From the NCBI RefSeq assembly GCF_033954835.1, contig NZ_CP121471.1:4458501-4522500 (forward strand): a stretch of DNA of 64,000 nucleotides. Reading direction: 5' to 3'. The notes beneath the pieces were generated by a model. That model searched no databases. It was given only the letters and a program-made list of their open reading frames with translations, and had not been told where the DNA came from. This document shows positions 48,547-59,880 of this stretch, in pieces. Source of the stretch: Thiorhodovibrio frisius. GTDB lineage: Bacteria > Pseudomonadota > Gammaproteobacteria > Chromatiales > Chromatiaceae. A program made the translations under genes and the position numbers. Numbering within the stretch: the first letter of the stretch is position 1; each line of letters opens with the position of its first letter.

Positions 48547-49145
48547 CTAAATTTAATTTCGGCACGTTGAGGCATGCCGTCGCGCTTGTTGTTTCGTTGG
48601 TTTTTGATCCTTTCAGCTCGATGCCCGGCAAGTCTGGGACGCTGTGGTTTGACAGACGATTCGCTCGAACGGGTGCCCTGAAGTCTAGGCTCTCGCCCCT
48701 GAACCAGGTTTAGGTAACTTCTGCGGCGGCGTCGGACAACGTCGAGTTAATCAGCTGAAAGGCGCAGGGGGCCTGCAATCGTTGCCCGATTGGTCGGGGT
48801 AGCGGCGTTTCAGGTTGGACCCGATCCCTTTCGTTGTTGATCGTACTTGTGGGCTCGACGATCTTGCTGTCGCCCCTCGGTCGGCTGACCTCCCTACCAC
48901 TAGCTCTCTTTCCCGGCTAGCCGAGTCCTTGGGGGCTTGTGCCTATGTGGGGCGCTTTCGGGCAGCGCTCCGTTGGACTACACTCCCACTTAGACTTGAT
49001 GTGTCCCAAATTTCTTCATAAGGGCTTTGTGGACAAGGTTGGAGTTCGATTGGGCGACTCGCCAATTCGAGAGCTTTCGAGAAAGACATGAAGGTCAAGG
49101 TACGAGAAAGAGCGGCTTTTGCGAGGTGGACAGGGGGCTTGGCTG
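48547..49145. other. intergenic region without supported gene
   Basis: About 600 bp between the terminase-like gene and the next hypothetical gene. I find no coding frame with a family match and no clear repeats or terminators. Confidence 0.45.
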
Positions 49146-49832
49146 ATGGGTGAGTTTGCACCTAAGCCCGCACAGAATATCCCCGTTGCTCTGCGCTTGG
49201 TTACCCGTATTACCTCGTGGACGGTATCGACTTTGCGCTGGCTGACAACGGAACCAATGGCGACTGCCCCTCCTGGTGCTGAGGAATTCTATCTATATGT
49301 GTACCAATGGCAGGAGAGCGGTGGGGCCGTAAGGAAAACCGTTTCCGTACTCCGGAACTTGTTGGAGTTCGCTGCTCAAGCCGACTCCGAGTATGAAGCG
49401 CTCTCTAGAGTGCCACCAGATCTGTTTGTCTATTCTGATGACTTGGAGGCTGCGTTAGTCCAGGCCCACCGTGACCACTTCGACGAACCCCTATATCACC
49501 ACAACCAACCTGATTGGGTGCCTAACTTGCACGGTATCCAGGGTCTCGTCAAGGACTGTCCGGAGGCGTTGAGGGGACTGGTTAGTCTAAAACCGAGTAG
49601 CCAGACAAGGTCTCGCGCAGAAAAAAAGGCTGAAACCAAAGCGCGAGATGATCGTATCCAAGAAGCGTTTGCGGATGCGTGGCGAGCCGGGATTGCAAAA
49701 ATGGCGAGCACGGGGGCACCGAAGCCACTTAAGGAAAAAATTTGTGAGGCTTTAGCAAACAACAAGGACCTCAATCCTGACGGAATAACGGCCTCCAGAA
49801 TTGAGCGGATCGTGCGCCGGCCTCGCCGCTAG
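49146..49832 (+). CDS. island protein of unknown function
   Basis: The 228-residue protein begins MGEFAPKPAQNIPVALRLV. The ATG at 49146 has AGGGGG 8 bases upstream, better than the TTG at 49119. A middle helix-rich part (VYQWQESGGAVRKTVSVLRN) leads to a lysine-rich coiled coil and a C-terminal KEKICEALANNKDLNPDGIT, then IERIVRR, which looks like a small helical DNA-binding end. No family is recognised. The gene precedes the replication-like block by about 300 bp and may belong to it. Confidence 0.5.
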   Translation: MGEFAPKPAQNIPVALRLVTRITSWTVSTLRWLTTEPMATAPPGAEEFYLYVYQWQESGGAVRKTVSVLRNLLEFAAQADSEYEALSRVPPDLFVYSDDLEAALVQAHRDHFDEPLYHHNQPDWVPNLHGIQGLVKDCPEALRGLVSLKPSSQTRSRAEKKAETKARDDRIQEAFADAWRAGIAKMASTGAPKPLKEKICEALANNKDLNPDGITASRIERIVRRPRR

Positions 49833-50130
49833 CGGGTTTCTGTCTCTGGCCTGCCCAAAAAAAAAGCGCTCCAAAATTGCGCCTTTTTGCTTTTCGTTGC
49901 CGCGCCCCTTTTAAGGGTCTGATTTGATGGACAATTTCAGTCGTAACCGAGGCCAATTGCGGCTTGCTGCGCCTTTGCGCCTTTTTTGATGGGCACGATG
50001 GCGCGGGAGCCCCCTGGCCTGGACTCACCGGAGGCGCGGTGGCAGCCATGTTGTTTCGCCTTTTCGCCTGCTGATCATGGAGAACCTGAAGCCGCCGCAA
50101 TCCGCGTCCGGCAGGCACAGGTGAAACTCC
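49833..50130. other. intergenic region before the replication-like block
   Basis: About 300 bp without a credible gene. It is rich in short A-tracts and repeated GCGCC words, and probably holds the promoter of the 50131-52628 genes. Confidence 0.4.
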
Positions 50131-50853
50131 ATGGCCGCATTGGCAATCAGCAATCAAGTCCTCGATGACGATAATCAGGCGAGCGCCACAATCGAAGAGA
50201 ATCCGGCAGGCGCGCCGGCACCCGACTGCTCGCAGGGAATGCCGGAAAACCTGTCATCCGATCCAGGTAACTCAAAACTCGAAGCCCCCAACGCTTCGCC
50301 CTCGCCCTTCAACCCCGAATCCTTCCGCCTGCACCAAAACTTCGGTGCAGTTTCGGGAGCCAAGAAGAAGCTGCTGATCGCGCCGGTCCGCAAGCCAAAC
50401 AAGCAGGCTTATGTGCGCACGCATCCGGACCAGGCGTTCTGGATGGAAACGCCAGTGGTAGACCTGAAGGAGGAGCGCGAGTCCTATCTGGTCCACCCAA
50501 ACTTGTGGCCGGAGTTGCCGCAAGAGCTGACCCCGAAGGTGCTGGTCACGACCATTGATCGGCAGGGAAATCTGTCACTCTGGCCGATTCGCCTGCCAAG
50601 CGAAGATGGCCGCCACGATGACTGGAACGCCAGCGCCCTTGAAGCGGCCGAGTTGGCCAAGACCCGTTGGGTGCGGGTGCAGGCCAACATGTCGCTGGGT
50701 GCCTACGACGTGTATGAGGCGACCGGGAACCTATCTGAGCCGGAGTGGCCGGCCGACCTCTCCATGGGGCAGCTGCTCGAGATCGCGTTCAAGGGGCGGG
50801 TCATCGACAACCTGGACCACCCGGTGATTCGTCGCCTGAACGGGGAGCTGTGA
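50131..50853 (+). CDS. conserved island protein preceding the DNA polymerase
   Basis: The 240-residue protein has a disordered, Asn/Pro-rich N-terminus (about 1-60). A conserved-looking globular region follows, with FNPESFRLHQNFG, then KLLIAPVRKPNKQAYVRTHP and LVHPNLWPEL, TTIDRQGNLSLWPIRLPSEDG and QANMSLGAYDVYEA. No catalytic motif or domain name can be assigned. Its stop is separated from the polymerase start by 2 bases, so the two are an operon. A processivity or DNA-binding partner for the polymerase would fit the location, but is inference. Confidence 0.6.
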   Translation: MAALAISNQVLDDDNQASATIEENPAGAPAPDCSQGMPENLSSDPGNSKLEAPNASPSPFNPESFRLHQNFGAVSGAKKKLLIAPVRKPNKQAYVRTHPDQAFWMETPVVDLKEERESYLVHPNLWPELPQELTPKVLVTTIDRQGNLSLWPIRLPSEDGRHDDWNASALEAAELAKTRWVRVQANMSLGAYDVYEATGNLSEPEWPADLSMGQLLEIAFKGRVIDNLDHPVIRRLNGEL

Positions 50854-50855
50854 CC

Positions 50856-52628
50856 ATGAGCGGAGAACCGAACTTTGGCGAGATCTGGCTCGTCGATTTC
50901 GAGTTCTCCGCGCCTCCGGGCGAACGGCCGAGGGTCGTTTGCCTGGTGGCTCGGGAACTCTTTTCGGGGCAGCTTATGCGGGTTTGGGAAGACGAACTGG
51001 CCGGCATGGCCGCGCCGCCCTACCCAGTGGGCGAGGATGTGTTGTTCGTTGCCTACTACGCCAGCGCGGAGATGGGCTGCCACCTCGCGCTGGGGTGGCC
51101 GCTGCCAACCCATGTGCTCGACTTGTTCCCCGAGTTCCGCTGCCTGACCAATGGGCAGTCGTTACCAATGGGCAGCGGGCTGGTCGGCGCGCTGGCCTGG
51201 TTCGGGCTGGATAGCATCGAGGCGGTGGAAAAGAACTCCATGCGCGAGCTGGCGATACGAGGCGGCCCCTGGACGACGGACGAGCGCGAAGCGTTGCTGG
51301 ACTATTGCGAGTCCGACGTGGCAGCGCTGGAGCGGCTCATGGTGCCGATGCGCGAGACGCTGGATTGGCCGCGCGCCCTGCTGCGCGGACGTTCGATGAA
51401 GGCGGCGGCGCACATGGAGCACTGCGGCGTGCCGATTGATGTTGAGACGCTCGAGCGGTTGCGCACGCACTGGTCGGTGCTGCCGGCACGGCTGATCGCG
51501 TCCGTGGACCGCGATTATGGCGTCTTTGAGGGGAGCACCTTCAAACGCCAGCGGTTCGAGGAGTGGTTGGTGCGCGAAGAGATTGCCTGGCCTTACAGCC
51601 CGTCGGGGACGGTGAAGTTGGATGACAACACCTTCAAGGCGATGAGTGTGCTGTACCCGCAAGTCGCTCCTTTGTGGGAGCTGCGCAAGACGCTTTCCCA
51701 GCTGCGACTGCACGACCTTGCCGTCGGCGATGACGGCCGGAACCGGTGCTTGCTGTCGGCGTTCCGGGCGCGCACTGGGCGCAATCAGCCGAGCAATAGC
51801 AAGTTCATCTTCGGCACGGCGGCCTGGCTGCGGGGGCTGATTCAACCGCCACCCGGCCGGGGTGTGGCCTACGTCGACTGGTGCCAGCAGGAGTTCGGCA
51901 TCGCGGCGGCCTTGTCTGACGATCCGCTGATGCGGGCCGCCTATGCCTCGGGCGATCCCTACCTGGCTTTCGCCAAGCAGGCCGGCGCGGTGCCGGCGGG
52001 TGCGACCAAGCAGAGCCATAAGCGCGAGCGGGATCTGTTCAAGGCTTGCGTGCTCGCGGTGCAGTACGGCATGGGCGAGGCAGCGCTGGCGGAGCGCATT
52101 GGGCAACCGGTGGCGAAGGCGCGGGAGTTGCTGATGTTGCATCGGCAGACCTATCGCACCTTCTGGCACTGGTCGGACGCGGCGCTGGACTACGCCATGC
52201 TTGAAGGCGAGCTATGGACGGTGTTCGGCTGGCATATCGGTGTGGGTTTAGACCCAAATCCGCGCTCGCTGCGGAACTTTCCGATGCAGGCGAACGGGGC
52301 CGAGATGTTGCGGTTGGCGTGCTGCCTGATCACGGAGGCCGGCATTCGGCTCTGCGCGCCGGTGCATGACGCGGTGCTGATTGAGGCCCCCTTGGGCGCG
52401 CTGGACGACACCATCGCCCAGGCCCAGGCGCTGATGGCGGAGGCCAGCCGGATCGTGCTGGATGGCTTTGTGCTGCGCACCGATGCGGAGGTGGTGCGCC
52501 ATCCGCAACGGTACCAGGACGAACGCGGCGTGGCGATGTGGGAGCGGGTGCTTGGGCTGCTGGCGGAGATTGAGGCCGAGCCCAAGGCGGAATCGGTCCC
52601 AGCGTCGGTATTGGAACCGACCGACTGA
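50856..52628 (+). CDS. phage/island DNA polymerase, family A
   Basis: The 590-residue protein matches the PolA family. An exonuclease-like part at the N-terminus begins LVDFEFSAPPGERP and includes YCESDVAALERL. Motif A has VDWCQQEFGIAAALS in place of DYSQIELR, keeping the first catalytic aspartate. Motif B is KRERDLFKACVLAVQYGMG, and motif C is APVHDAVLIEAP, where the residue after the second catalytic Asp is A rather than E. The ATG at 50856 follows the previous stop by 2 bases; a longer frame upstream is rejected. It probably supports replication of the excised island or an older phage. Confidence 0.85.
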   Translation: MSGEPNFGEIWLVDFEFSAPPGERPRVVCLVARELFSGQLMRVWEDELAGMAAPPYPVGEDVLFVAYYASAEMGCHLALGWPLPTHVLDLFPEFRCLTNGQSLPMGSGLVGALAWFGLDSIEAVEKNSMRELAIRGGPWTTDEREALLDYCESDVAALERLMVPMRETLDWPRALLRGRSMKAAAHMEHCGVPIDVETLERLRTHWSVLPARLIASVDRDYGVFEGSTFKRQRFEEWLVREEIAWPYSPSGTVKLDDNTFKAMSVLYPQVAPLWELRKTLSQLRLHDLAVGDDGRNRCLLSAFRARTGRNQPSNSKFIFGTAAWLRGLIQPPPGRGVAYVDWCQQEFGIAAALSDDPLMRAAYASGDPYLAFAKQAGAVPAGATKQSHKRERDLFKACVLAVQYGMGEAALAERIGQPVAKARELLMLHRQTYRTFWHWSDAALDYAMLEGELWTVFGWHIGVGLDPNPRSLRNFPMQANGAEMLRLACCLITEAGIRLCAPVHDAVLIEAPLGALDDTIAQAQALMAEASRIVLDGFVLRTDAEVVRHPQRYQDERGVAMWERVLGLLAEIEAEPKAESVPASVLEPTD

Positions 52629-52757
52629 CGGCCGGAGTCGTGTCGCATCCGTGAGCACCCGGTGCGCATGGGTGAGCGGTGAACTGCTCATCGGTGCGCA
52701 CCAGGGTCTCTTATCTCTTTATTCTTATTAAGGGTCTTCATCATGGAGGAACGGAAG

Positions 52758-53198
52758 ATGGGTGTCGATGAGCGCCAGGTTGAACTCGCCTGCTTGAGAG
52801 CTCGCCCTCACAGGGTGACAAAGGGCGACGGAGGAACGGTGGGCCGATCCGGGGTGCCGAGGCATCAGGCGGGCGAGCCCTTTGTGAAAGGGCCGATTCC
52901 GCTCAATTGGTTGGAACGTGCGGCCCGGTTGCCAGGTAAGGCGTTGCATGTCGGGCTGGCGTTGTGGTTTCGCGCGGGCATGGTTGGGGATGCTTGGGTG
53001 AAGCTCTCCAATGGGCTGGTGGCCCGTTTTGGGGTGGAGCGCAATGCCAAGCGCCGAGCCTTGACCGCATTGCAGGGCGCTGGGTTGGTCGAGACGCAGC
53101 CAGGGGTGTCGAGGAACGCGAGCCCGCTGGTGCGGCTGAAGGCCGTGCAAGCGGCGGTTGGCGGCACGGAGGGGCACAACCATGGCGGAAGCGACTGA
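52758..53198 (+). CDS. winged-helix-like replication protein of the island
   Basis: The 146-residue protein has a disordered start and a compact C-terminal part: GPIPLNWLERAARLPGKALH, then LALWFRAGM and VKLSNGLVARFGVERNAKRR, ALTALQGAGLVETQPG. That sequence of helices resembles a winged-helix, RepA-like or DnaD-like DNA-binding unit. The ATG at 52758 has GGAGG 8 bases before it, so it is preferred to 52743. Its stop overlaps the next gene by 17 bases, and the next two genes are the excisionase and integrase, so it forms part of the mobility block. Confidence 0.55.
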   Translation: MGVDERQVELACLRARPHRVTKGDGGTVGRSGVPRHQAGEPFVKGPIPLNWLERAARLPGKALHVGLALWFRAGMVGDAWVKLSNGLVARFGVERNAKRRALTALQGAGLVETQPGVSRNASPLVRLKAVQAAVGGTEGHNHGGSD

Positions 53199-53535
53199 TC
53201 CCTTGCTGTGGGACCTACCAGCAGTGCGCCACCAGCTCGGCGGCGTTTCAGACTCAACCGTGCGACGGCTGATCGCGCGGGGCGAGCTGCCGGTGGCACG
53301 GGTGGGTGGTCGGGTGATGGTGCCCTCGGCCGCCGTGCGAGAATTTGTTGCCCAACGCACCAGGGACGCGGAGAATGGAGGGCGCATGAATCAGGGTGCG
53401 CTGGCTCCGACAACAGGAGAAAGTGCATGCCAAAACAAGCACAAGGGCTCTTTAAGAAACCGAACAGCAAATTCTGGTACGCGGACTACAGCGATGCCAG
53501 CGGGCGACGCGTTAAACGCTCTACTCGGACTGTAA
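53182..53535 (+). CDS. excisionase-like helix-turn-helix protein
   Basis: Up to 117 residues. The N-terminal PLLWDLPAVRHQLGGVSDST, then RRLIARGELPVARVGGRVMV, is the HTH_17 (MerR/AlpA-type excisionase) pattern. It overlaps the previous gene by 17 bases and its last 109 bases overlap the integrase start in another frame, so the functional domain is the first 70 residues. A GGAGG site lies upstream. Excisionases direct integrases to remove an element; location just before the integrase supports that role. Confidence 0.75.
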   Translation: MAEATDPLLWDLPAVRHQLGGVSDSTVRRLIARGELPVARVGGRVMVPSAAVREFVAQRTRDAENGGRMNQGALAPTTGESACQNKHKGSLRNRTANSGTRTTAMPAGDALNALLGL

Positions 53536-54581
53536 ACCGCAAGGAGGCCGAGGCGCTGCTGGCGAAGTGGAAGCTCGCGGCGCACCGGCAGACGATGTGG
53601 GAGGAGGCACCGGAGCGCTCCTACGACGAGTTGATGCTGATGTATCTGCAAGGCCCGTCGACCGAGAAGCGGGCGCATCAGCGCGATCTGTATGCGGCCA
53701 AGCGGCTGACGCCGTTCTTCCAAGGGCGGACGTTGAACCGGTTGGGAACGGCGGATATTCAGGCGTACATCGATCATCGGCGCGCGCAGGGCGTGGGGCC
53801 GGCGACGGTGAACAAGGAACTGAATCTGCTCTCGGCGGCGCTGAATTATGCCCGTCGACGCTTGCAGTGGGAGGTGCCGAATCCGGTACAGCACATGCGG
53901 CTGCGCCCACCGGAGGGGCGGATTCGCTGGATTCGTCACGAGGAGGCGGAGCGTCTGATGGCGGCGGCGGCCGGGGTGCGGAACTACTTGCCGGATTTTA
54001 TCCGGCTGGGTCTAAACACCGGGATGCGCAAAGGTGAGCTGTTGGGGCTGTCCTGGGACCGGGTGGATTTTGACCAGGAGATGGTCTACCTCACGGACAA
54101 GGATCAGAAGAACGGCAAGCATGGTAGCGTGCCGCTCAACGCGGAGGCCCTAGCGGCGCTTAACAGCCGGCGGGAATTCCGCGAGACGCATTGTCCGCAA
54201 TCGCCCTGGGTGTTCGCCAACCGCGCGGGAGAGCGGTTGGGGGAGATCAAGAAGGGATTCAAGACCGCGTGCGAGAAGGCTGGGATCGAGGACTTCCACC
54301 CGCACGACATGCGCCACACCTGTGCCGCCTGGCTGGTGCAAGATGGGGTGGATATCCGGGTGGTCTGCGAGTTGCTGCGGCATTCGTCGATCACGGTGAC
54401 TATGCGGTATGCGCATTTGTCATCAAGGAATGTGCGAGAGGCCGTGGAGCGTTTGTCCCACTTTCGCCCCACATTGGCAAACGGCAATAAAAAAGCCGCT
54501 GAGGCTGACCCTCAAGCGGCTGATTTAGAAGGGGCTTTGGTGGGCGCGGCTGGTTTCGAACCAGCGACCCCTGCCGTGTGA
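53427..54581 (+). CDS. int: tyrosine integrase; C-terminus encoded by the tRNA att site
   Basis: The 384-residue phage-type recombinase starts MPKQAQGLFKKPNSKFWYAD, with an AGGAGA site 6 bases upstream of the ATG. It has an N-terminal arm domain, a SAM-like core-binding domain, and the catalytic domain. Active-site residues are seen: Arg in LNTGMRKGELLGL (about 199), HDMRHT (about 293), and the nucleophile Tyr in TMRYAH (about 327). A lysine in DQKNGKH lies between. The last codons (VGAAGFEPATPAV) and the stop are read from the tRNA-Val 3' end within the att repeat. So attL-attR recombination would alter or remove the end of the protein. Confidence 0.92.
   Translation: MPKQAQGLFKKPNSKFWYADYSDASGRRVKRSTRTVNRKEAEALLAKWKLAAHRQTMWEEAPERSYDELMLMYLQGPSTEKRAHQRDLYAAKRLTPFFQGRTLNRLGTADIQAYIDHRRAQGVGPATVNKELNLLSAALNYARRRLQWEVPNPVQHMRLRPPEGRIRWIRHEEAERLMAAAAGVRNYLPDFIRLGLNTGMRKGELLGLSWDRVDFDQEMVYLTDKDQKNGKHGSVPLNAEALAALNSRREFRETHCPQSPWVFANRAGERLGEIKKGFKTACEKAGIEDFHPHDMRHTCAAWLVQDGVDIRVVCELLRHSSITVTMRYAHLSSRNVREAVERLSHFRPTLANGNKKAAEADPQAADLEGALVGAAGFEPATPAV
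54489..54524 (+). terminator. hairpin inside the int 3' end
   Basis: AGCCGCT (54494-54500) pairs with AGCGGCT (54515-54521), with an inner GAGG/CCTC and an A-tract before it. It may act as a terminator for int or as a processing signal, mirroring the hairpin just outside the left att site. Confidence 0.5.
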
Positions 54582-54585
54582 AGGC
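54535..54585. repeat. right attachment site (51-bp direct repeat)
   Basis: Perfectly repeats 24226-24276. It includes the CCA, acceptor 3' strand, T arm and half the anticodon stem-loop of tRNA-Val(CAC). It also supplies the C-terminal codons and stop of the integrase. Confidence 0.93.
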
Positions 54586-54612
54586 AGTGCTCTCCCACTG
54601 AGCTACGCGCCC
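54538..54612 (-). tRNA. tRNA-Val(CAC)
   Basis: Read on the minus strand: acceptor GGGCGCG pairs with CGCGCCC. The D arm is GCTC..GAGC. Anticodon stem CTGCC/GGCAG has loop TTCACAC, giving anticodon CAC for valine GTG codons. The T arm is GCTGG-TTCGAAA-CCAGC. The body is 72 bases with an A discriminator and encoded CCA. The 3' half is duplicated at the left end of the island, but this copy is intact. Confidence 0.95.
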
Positions 54613-54739
54613 TGATTGTGCGGTCTGGTTTTGCAGGTGGAGCGGAAGTCTAGCCGCTGACTGGTGGCGGGTCAAATGGATGCTGACCATTTGGCTGTTG
54701 TCGGTTTCTCAGCCGTGGCTGCAGCCGCTCCCGGCGGTG

Positions 54740-55453
54740 CTACCAGGGAATGGGCTGACCGTCGCGGAAAAAGCCGCCGCTGGGGCCATCATCCGGCAGG
54801 GTAGCGGCCCAGACGATGCCTTCGGCGCCTTCTTCGATGGAGCGGGTGGCGTTGCTGCCGCCCATTTCGGTGCGGACCCAGCCGGGGCAGACGGAGTTGA
54901 TCTTGATGCCGGTGTCTTTGAGCTCGTCGGCGAAGATGCGGGTGACAGCGTTCATGGCGGTTTTGGATAGCCGATAGGCGGGGGCGAAGCCATTCATGTC
55001 GCTCAACTGGCCCATGCCGGAGGAGACGTTGACAACCCGCCCCTGGCCCTGCATGAGTGGAATCAGGCTTTGGCACAGACGCAGGGCCGACAGGGTGTTG
55101 GTCTCGAAGGCGCTGCGCAGGTCGGTGAGATCAGCGTCGAAGATGCTGGAGCCGGGCGTGCCGGGGGGCGGGTCGGGGAAAATGCCGGCATTATTGACCA
55201 GCACGTCGATGCGGCCGAATTCCTTGCTGAGATAATCGCGCAATCCGAGCACCGAGGATTCTTCGGTGACATGCAGCGGAAAAAATCGCAGGTCCAGCCC
55301 TTCGGCGGCGAGTTTGCCGGCGGCGGTCTGGCCCTCGGCCTCGCGGCGAGCGGTGAGGACGACGCAATAACCGCGTGCAGCGAGCTGGCGGCAGGTTTCC
55401 AGCCCTAGTCCGCGATAGGCGCCGGTGACGACGGCGACGGGTTCGGTAGCCAT
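54740..55453 (-). CDS. short-chain dehydrogenase/reductase
   Basis: The 237-residue classical SDR uses NAD(P)H to reduce or oxidise a carbonyl or alcohol. The cofactor motif is TGAYRGLGLETC (about residues 10-21), then NNAGIFP; the catalytic residues are Ser of VNVSSGMGQ and Tyr-x-x-x-Lys in YRLSK. CPGWVRTEMGG closes the site. The pattern is close to carbonyl-reductase-like SDRs, but the substrate is not known. The gene is divergent from uvrA; tRNA-Val is immediately downstream on the same strand. Confidence 0.9.
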   Translation of the reverse strand: MATEPVAVVTGAYRGLGLETCRQLAARGYCVVLTARREAEGQTAAGKLAAEGLDLRFFPLHVTEESSVLGLRDYLSKEFGRIDVLVNNAGIFPDPPPGTPGSSIFDADLTDLRSAFETNTLSALRLCQSLIPLMQGQGRVVNVSSGMGQLSDMNGFAPAYRLSKTAMNAVTRIFADELKDTGIKINSVCPGWVRTEMGGSNATRSIEEGAEGIVWAATLPDDGPSGGFFRDGQPIPW

Positions 55454-55594
55454 GGGCGATCTCCGAGGGTTGATCTCAGTGGTAGGTTCCAGCGTTTATG
55501 TCAGTATATATCCAAACAACCTTGGACTTCGGCCCGTTCCGGGGCGGAATCAAGGGATGATGGAAAAAGATCGCAGAGCAAAACGCTGTTCCCG

Positions 55595-55648
55595 GCCTGA
55601 CGCTCATGGTCCCGGCCACCCCGGAATATGAAGCTTGTTGTTACGGTA
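55595..55648 (+). repeat. interspersed repeat, copy C
   Basis: GCCTGACGCTCATGGTCCCG, then GCCACCCCGGAATATG and a TTACGGTAA tail. It ends exactly against the uvrA ATG at 55649 and so forms its 5' untranslated end. Copies A and B are at 543 and 14738. Confidence 0.6.
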
Positions 55649-58474
<2,826 letters not shown>

Positions 58475-58862
58475 CCTGAACGCCACAGGGGGTATTTCCC
58501 AGGGTTGCTGGGACTCAGACCCTTACCGTGAAATAACCACTTTATTGGCCGAAGTAGACGTGACCATGAGGCTTAGGGTTGCACAAACGCGCGACTCAGG
58601 TAAGCTTAGTGGACGAGCAAAAAACCTCGTGGTTCCGTGCGGTATTGCCCACAGACCAAAATCCAGCTCCGATAAACAGGAGCGATCACAGCCAGCCTGG
58701 GAGGAGATGCAGCGGCACACAACCGTCTGCCGCAGCGTGATTTTTTCCTGTCGCGCATCGATGTCTCCCCTCAGGTCGTCGCTTGGGTACCTATTGTTGC
58801 CTCGTGCCCGGGTCTGCTGCGATCCTCCATCTGTTTGACTCATTCCCCAAAGGAGACAGTCC
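58475..58862. other. intergenic region upstream of soxY
   Basis: About 390 bp between uvrA and soxY. No credible gene is seen. A small hairpin (TCCCAG/CTGGGA, 58498-58512) lies just after uvrA. The rest should carry the sox promoter; an AAGGAG site lies 7 bases before the soxY ATG. Confidence 0.45.
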
Positions 58863-59336
58863 ATGATCGATAACAAACGCAGAACGCTGCTCAAAGCTTC
58901 CGTGGGTGCCGGGGCGCTTGGCCTGGCGGCTGGGGCTGGCTTGCTGATCCCGCAAGCACTGCTGGCAGCCTGGCCAAAGGCCGCTTTCGAGGCGAAAGAC
59001 AAAGACGCCGCGCTGAAAGACCTGCTCGGTTCCGACACCTTCGAGACCAGCGACGCCGTCAAGATTGATGCGCCCCCTGCCGCCGATAACAGCGCCTTGG
59101 TGCGGTTGACCGTCTCAACTGATCTCGAGGATGCCAAGTCAATCACTATCTTCGCAGCCGGCAACCAGAGGCCGCTGATTGCATCTTTCGAGCTGTCTGA
59201 GTATTCCGTGCCTTATGTATCGATGAATATCAAGATGGCCGAGACCGCCGATGTGATCGCTGTGGTGCAAACCCCGGCAGGGCTTTTCGGTGCCGCAAAG
59301 AATGTGAAAGTAACCGCCGGCGGCTGTGGTGCCTGA
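58863..59336 (+). CDS. soxY: thiosulfate oxidation carrier protein SoxY
   Basis: SoxY carries sulfur intermediates in periplasmic thiosulfate oxidation, bound to a C-terminal cysteine. The 157-residue protein has a Tat signal: twin arginine in NKRRTLLKAS, then a hydrophobic stretch and AWPKA. The swinging-arm motif at the end is GGCGA, with Cys155. Folded SoxY is exported with its partner SoxZ. It is followed by soxZ 134 bp later on the same strand. No soxA, soxB or soxX gene is in the window, a common arrangement in purple sulfur bacteria where soxYZ stands apart. Confidence 0.95.
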   Translation: MIDNKRRTLLKASVGAGALGLAAGAGLLIPQALLAAWPKAAFEAKDKDAALKDLLGSDTFETSDAVKIDAPPAADNSALVRLTVSTDLEDAKSITIFAAGNQRPLIASFELSEYSVPYVSMNIKMAETADVIAVVQTPAGLFGAAKNVKVTAGGCGA

Positions 59337-59470
59337 GGCTGAACGCCGTCACTCAAGCCCGGGCGGACTTTTATCTTCCCCCACTCTCAGGCCCCGAAGT
59401 TAAATTCCAGCCGACATTCAATTCAATATAGCGACGAGCGGCAAGCGCTTGCGCGAGAGGTGATGAAATC

Positions 59471-59788
59471 ATGGCTAGCAGCATTCGAATCCGCGCCAAG
59501 GTGAAAGATGGCGTGACCACCGTGAAGTCAATTATCGAACACCCAATGGAAACCGGTCTGCGCAAGGACAAAGAGACCGAAGAACTCATTCCCGCACACT
59601 TCATCCAGGAGGTCACCGCGAAATGGAAGGATCAGGTCGTGATGAAGGCTCTCTTCAGCGGTGGTGTCTCCAAGGATCCTTATCTGGCGTTTCAGTTCAA
59701 AGGTGGCGAGCCAGAGGATACCGTCGAGATCAGCTGGGTCGATAGCAAGGGCGAGACCGACAGCACCACGACCAAGATATCCGACTAA
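59471..59788 (+). CDS. soxZ: thiosulfate oxidation carrier protein SoxZ
   Basis: The 105-residue partner of SoxY. It has no signal peptide, since it is exported bound to SoxY through the Tat pathway. The immunoglobulin-like fold is supported by VKSIIEHPMETGLRKDK, then HFIQEVTAKW and YLAFQFKGGEPEDTVEISWVD. An AGAGGTG site lies 7-13 bases before the ATG. Downstream there is a large GC-rich hairpin before the convergent acyltransferase gene. Confidence 0.95.
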   Translation: MASSIRIRAKVKDGVTTVKSIIEHPMETGLRKDKETEELIPAHFIQEVTAKWKDQVVMKALFSGGVSKDPYLAFQFKGGEPEDTVEISWVDSKGETDSTTTKISD

Positions 59789-59812
59789 GCTCCTGTTTCA
59801 ATAATTTTTTGG

Positions 59813-59879
59813 CGGGAGCCGCCATCACGCGCGCCGGCGCGATTCGATTCCCATGCCGGCGCGCGATTGCGCAGCTCCC
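59813..59879. terminator. large GC-rich hairpin between convergent genes
   Basis: CGGGAGC (59813-59819) pairs with GCTCCCG (59873-59879), and an inner 11-bp stem CGCGCGCCGGC/GCCGGCGCGCG (59828-59838 and 59855-59865) lies within. No T-tract; it may nevertheless separate soxZ from the opposing acyltransferase gene. Confidence 0.45.
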
Positions 59880-59880
59880 G

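Larger units (their letters stand above)
24226..54585. mobile_element. 30.4-kb integrative genomic island in tRNA-Val(CAC)
   Basis: The island is bounded by 51-bp perfect direct repeats of the tRNA 3' end. A tyrosine integrase lies against the intact tRNA, with an excisionase-like HTH gene just upstream of it. Inside are phage-type small genes (DUF4224, terminase small subunit, DNA polymerase A), restriction-modification, toxin-antitoxin, BLUF, CsrA and Rmf-like genes. Base composition is patchy, with AT-rich blocks at about 29.0-31.6, 35.8-37.0 and 43.2-45.3 kb, as expected for cargo from several donors. No conjugation or structural phage genes are seen, so mobility would depend on the integrase and possibly a helper. 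Confidence 0.92.

Noticed and set aside
24226-54585. Complete prophage
   Set aside because: No large terminase, portal, capsid, tail or lysis genes are visible; only scattered phage-type small genes and a polymerase.
55628-55648. Seven extra N-terminal codons of uvrA
   Set aside because: They are part of the interspersed repeat; homologues start MDKI at 55649.
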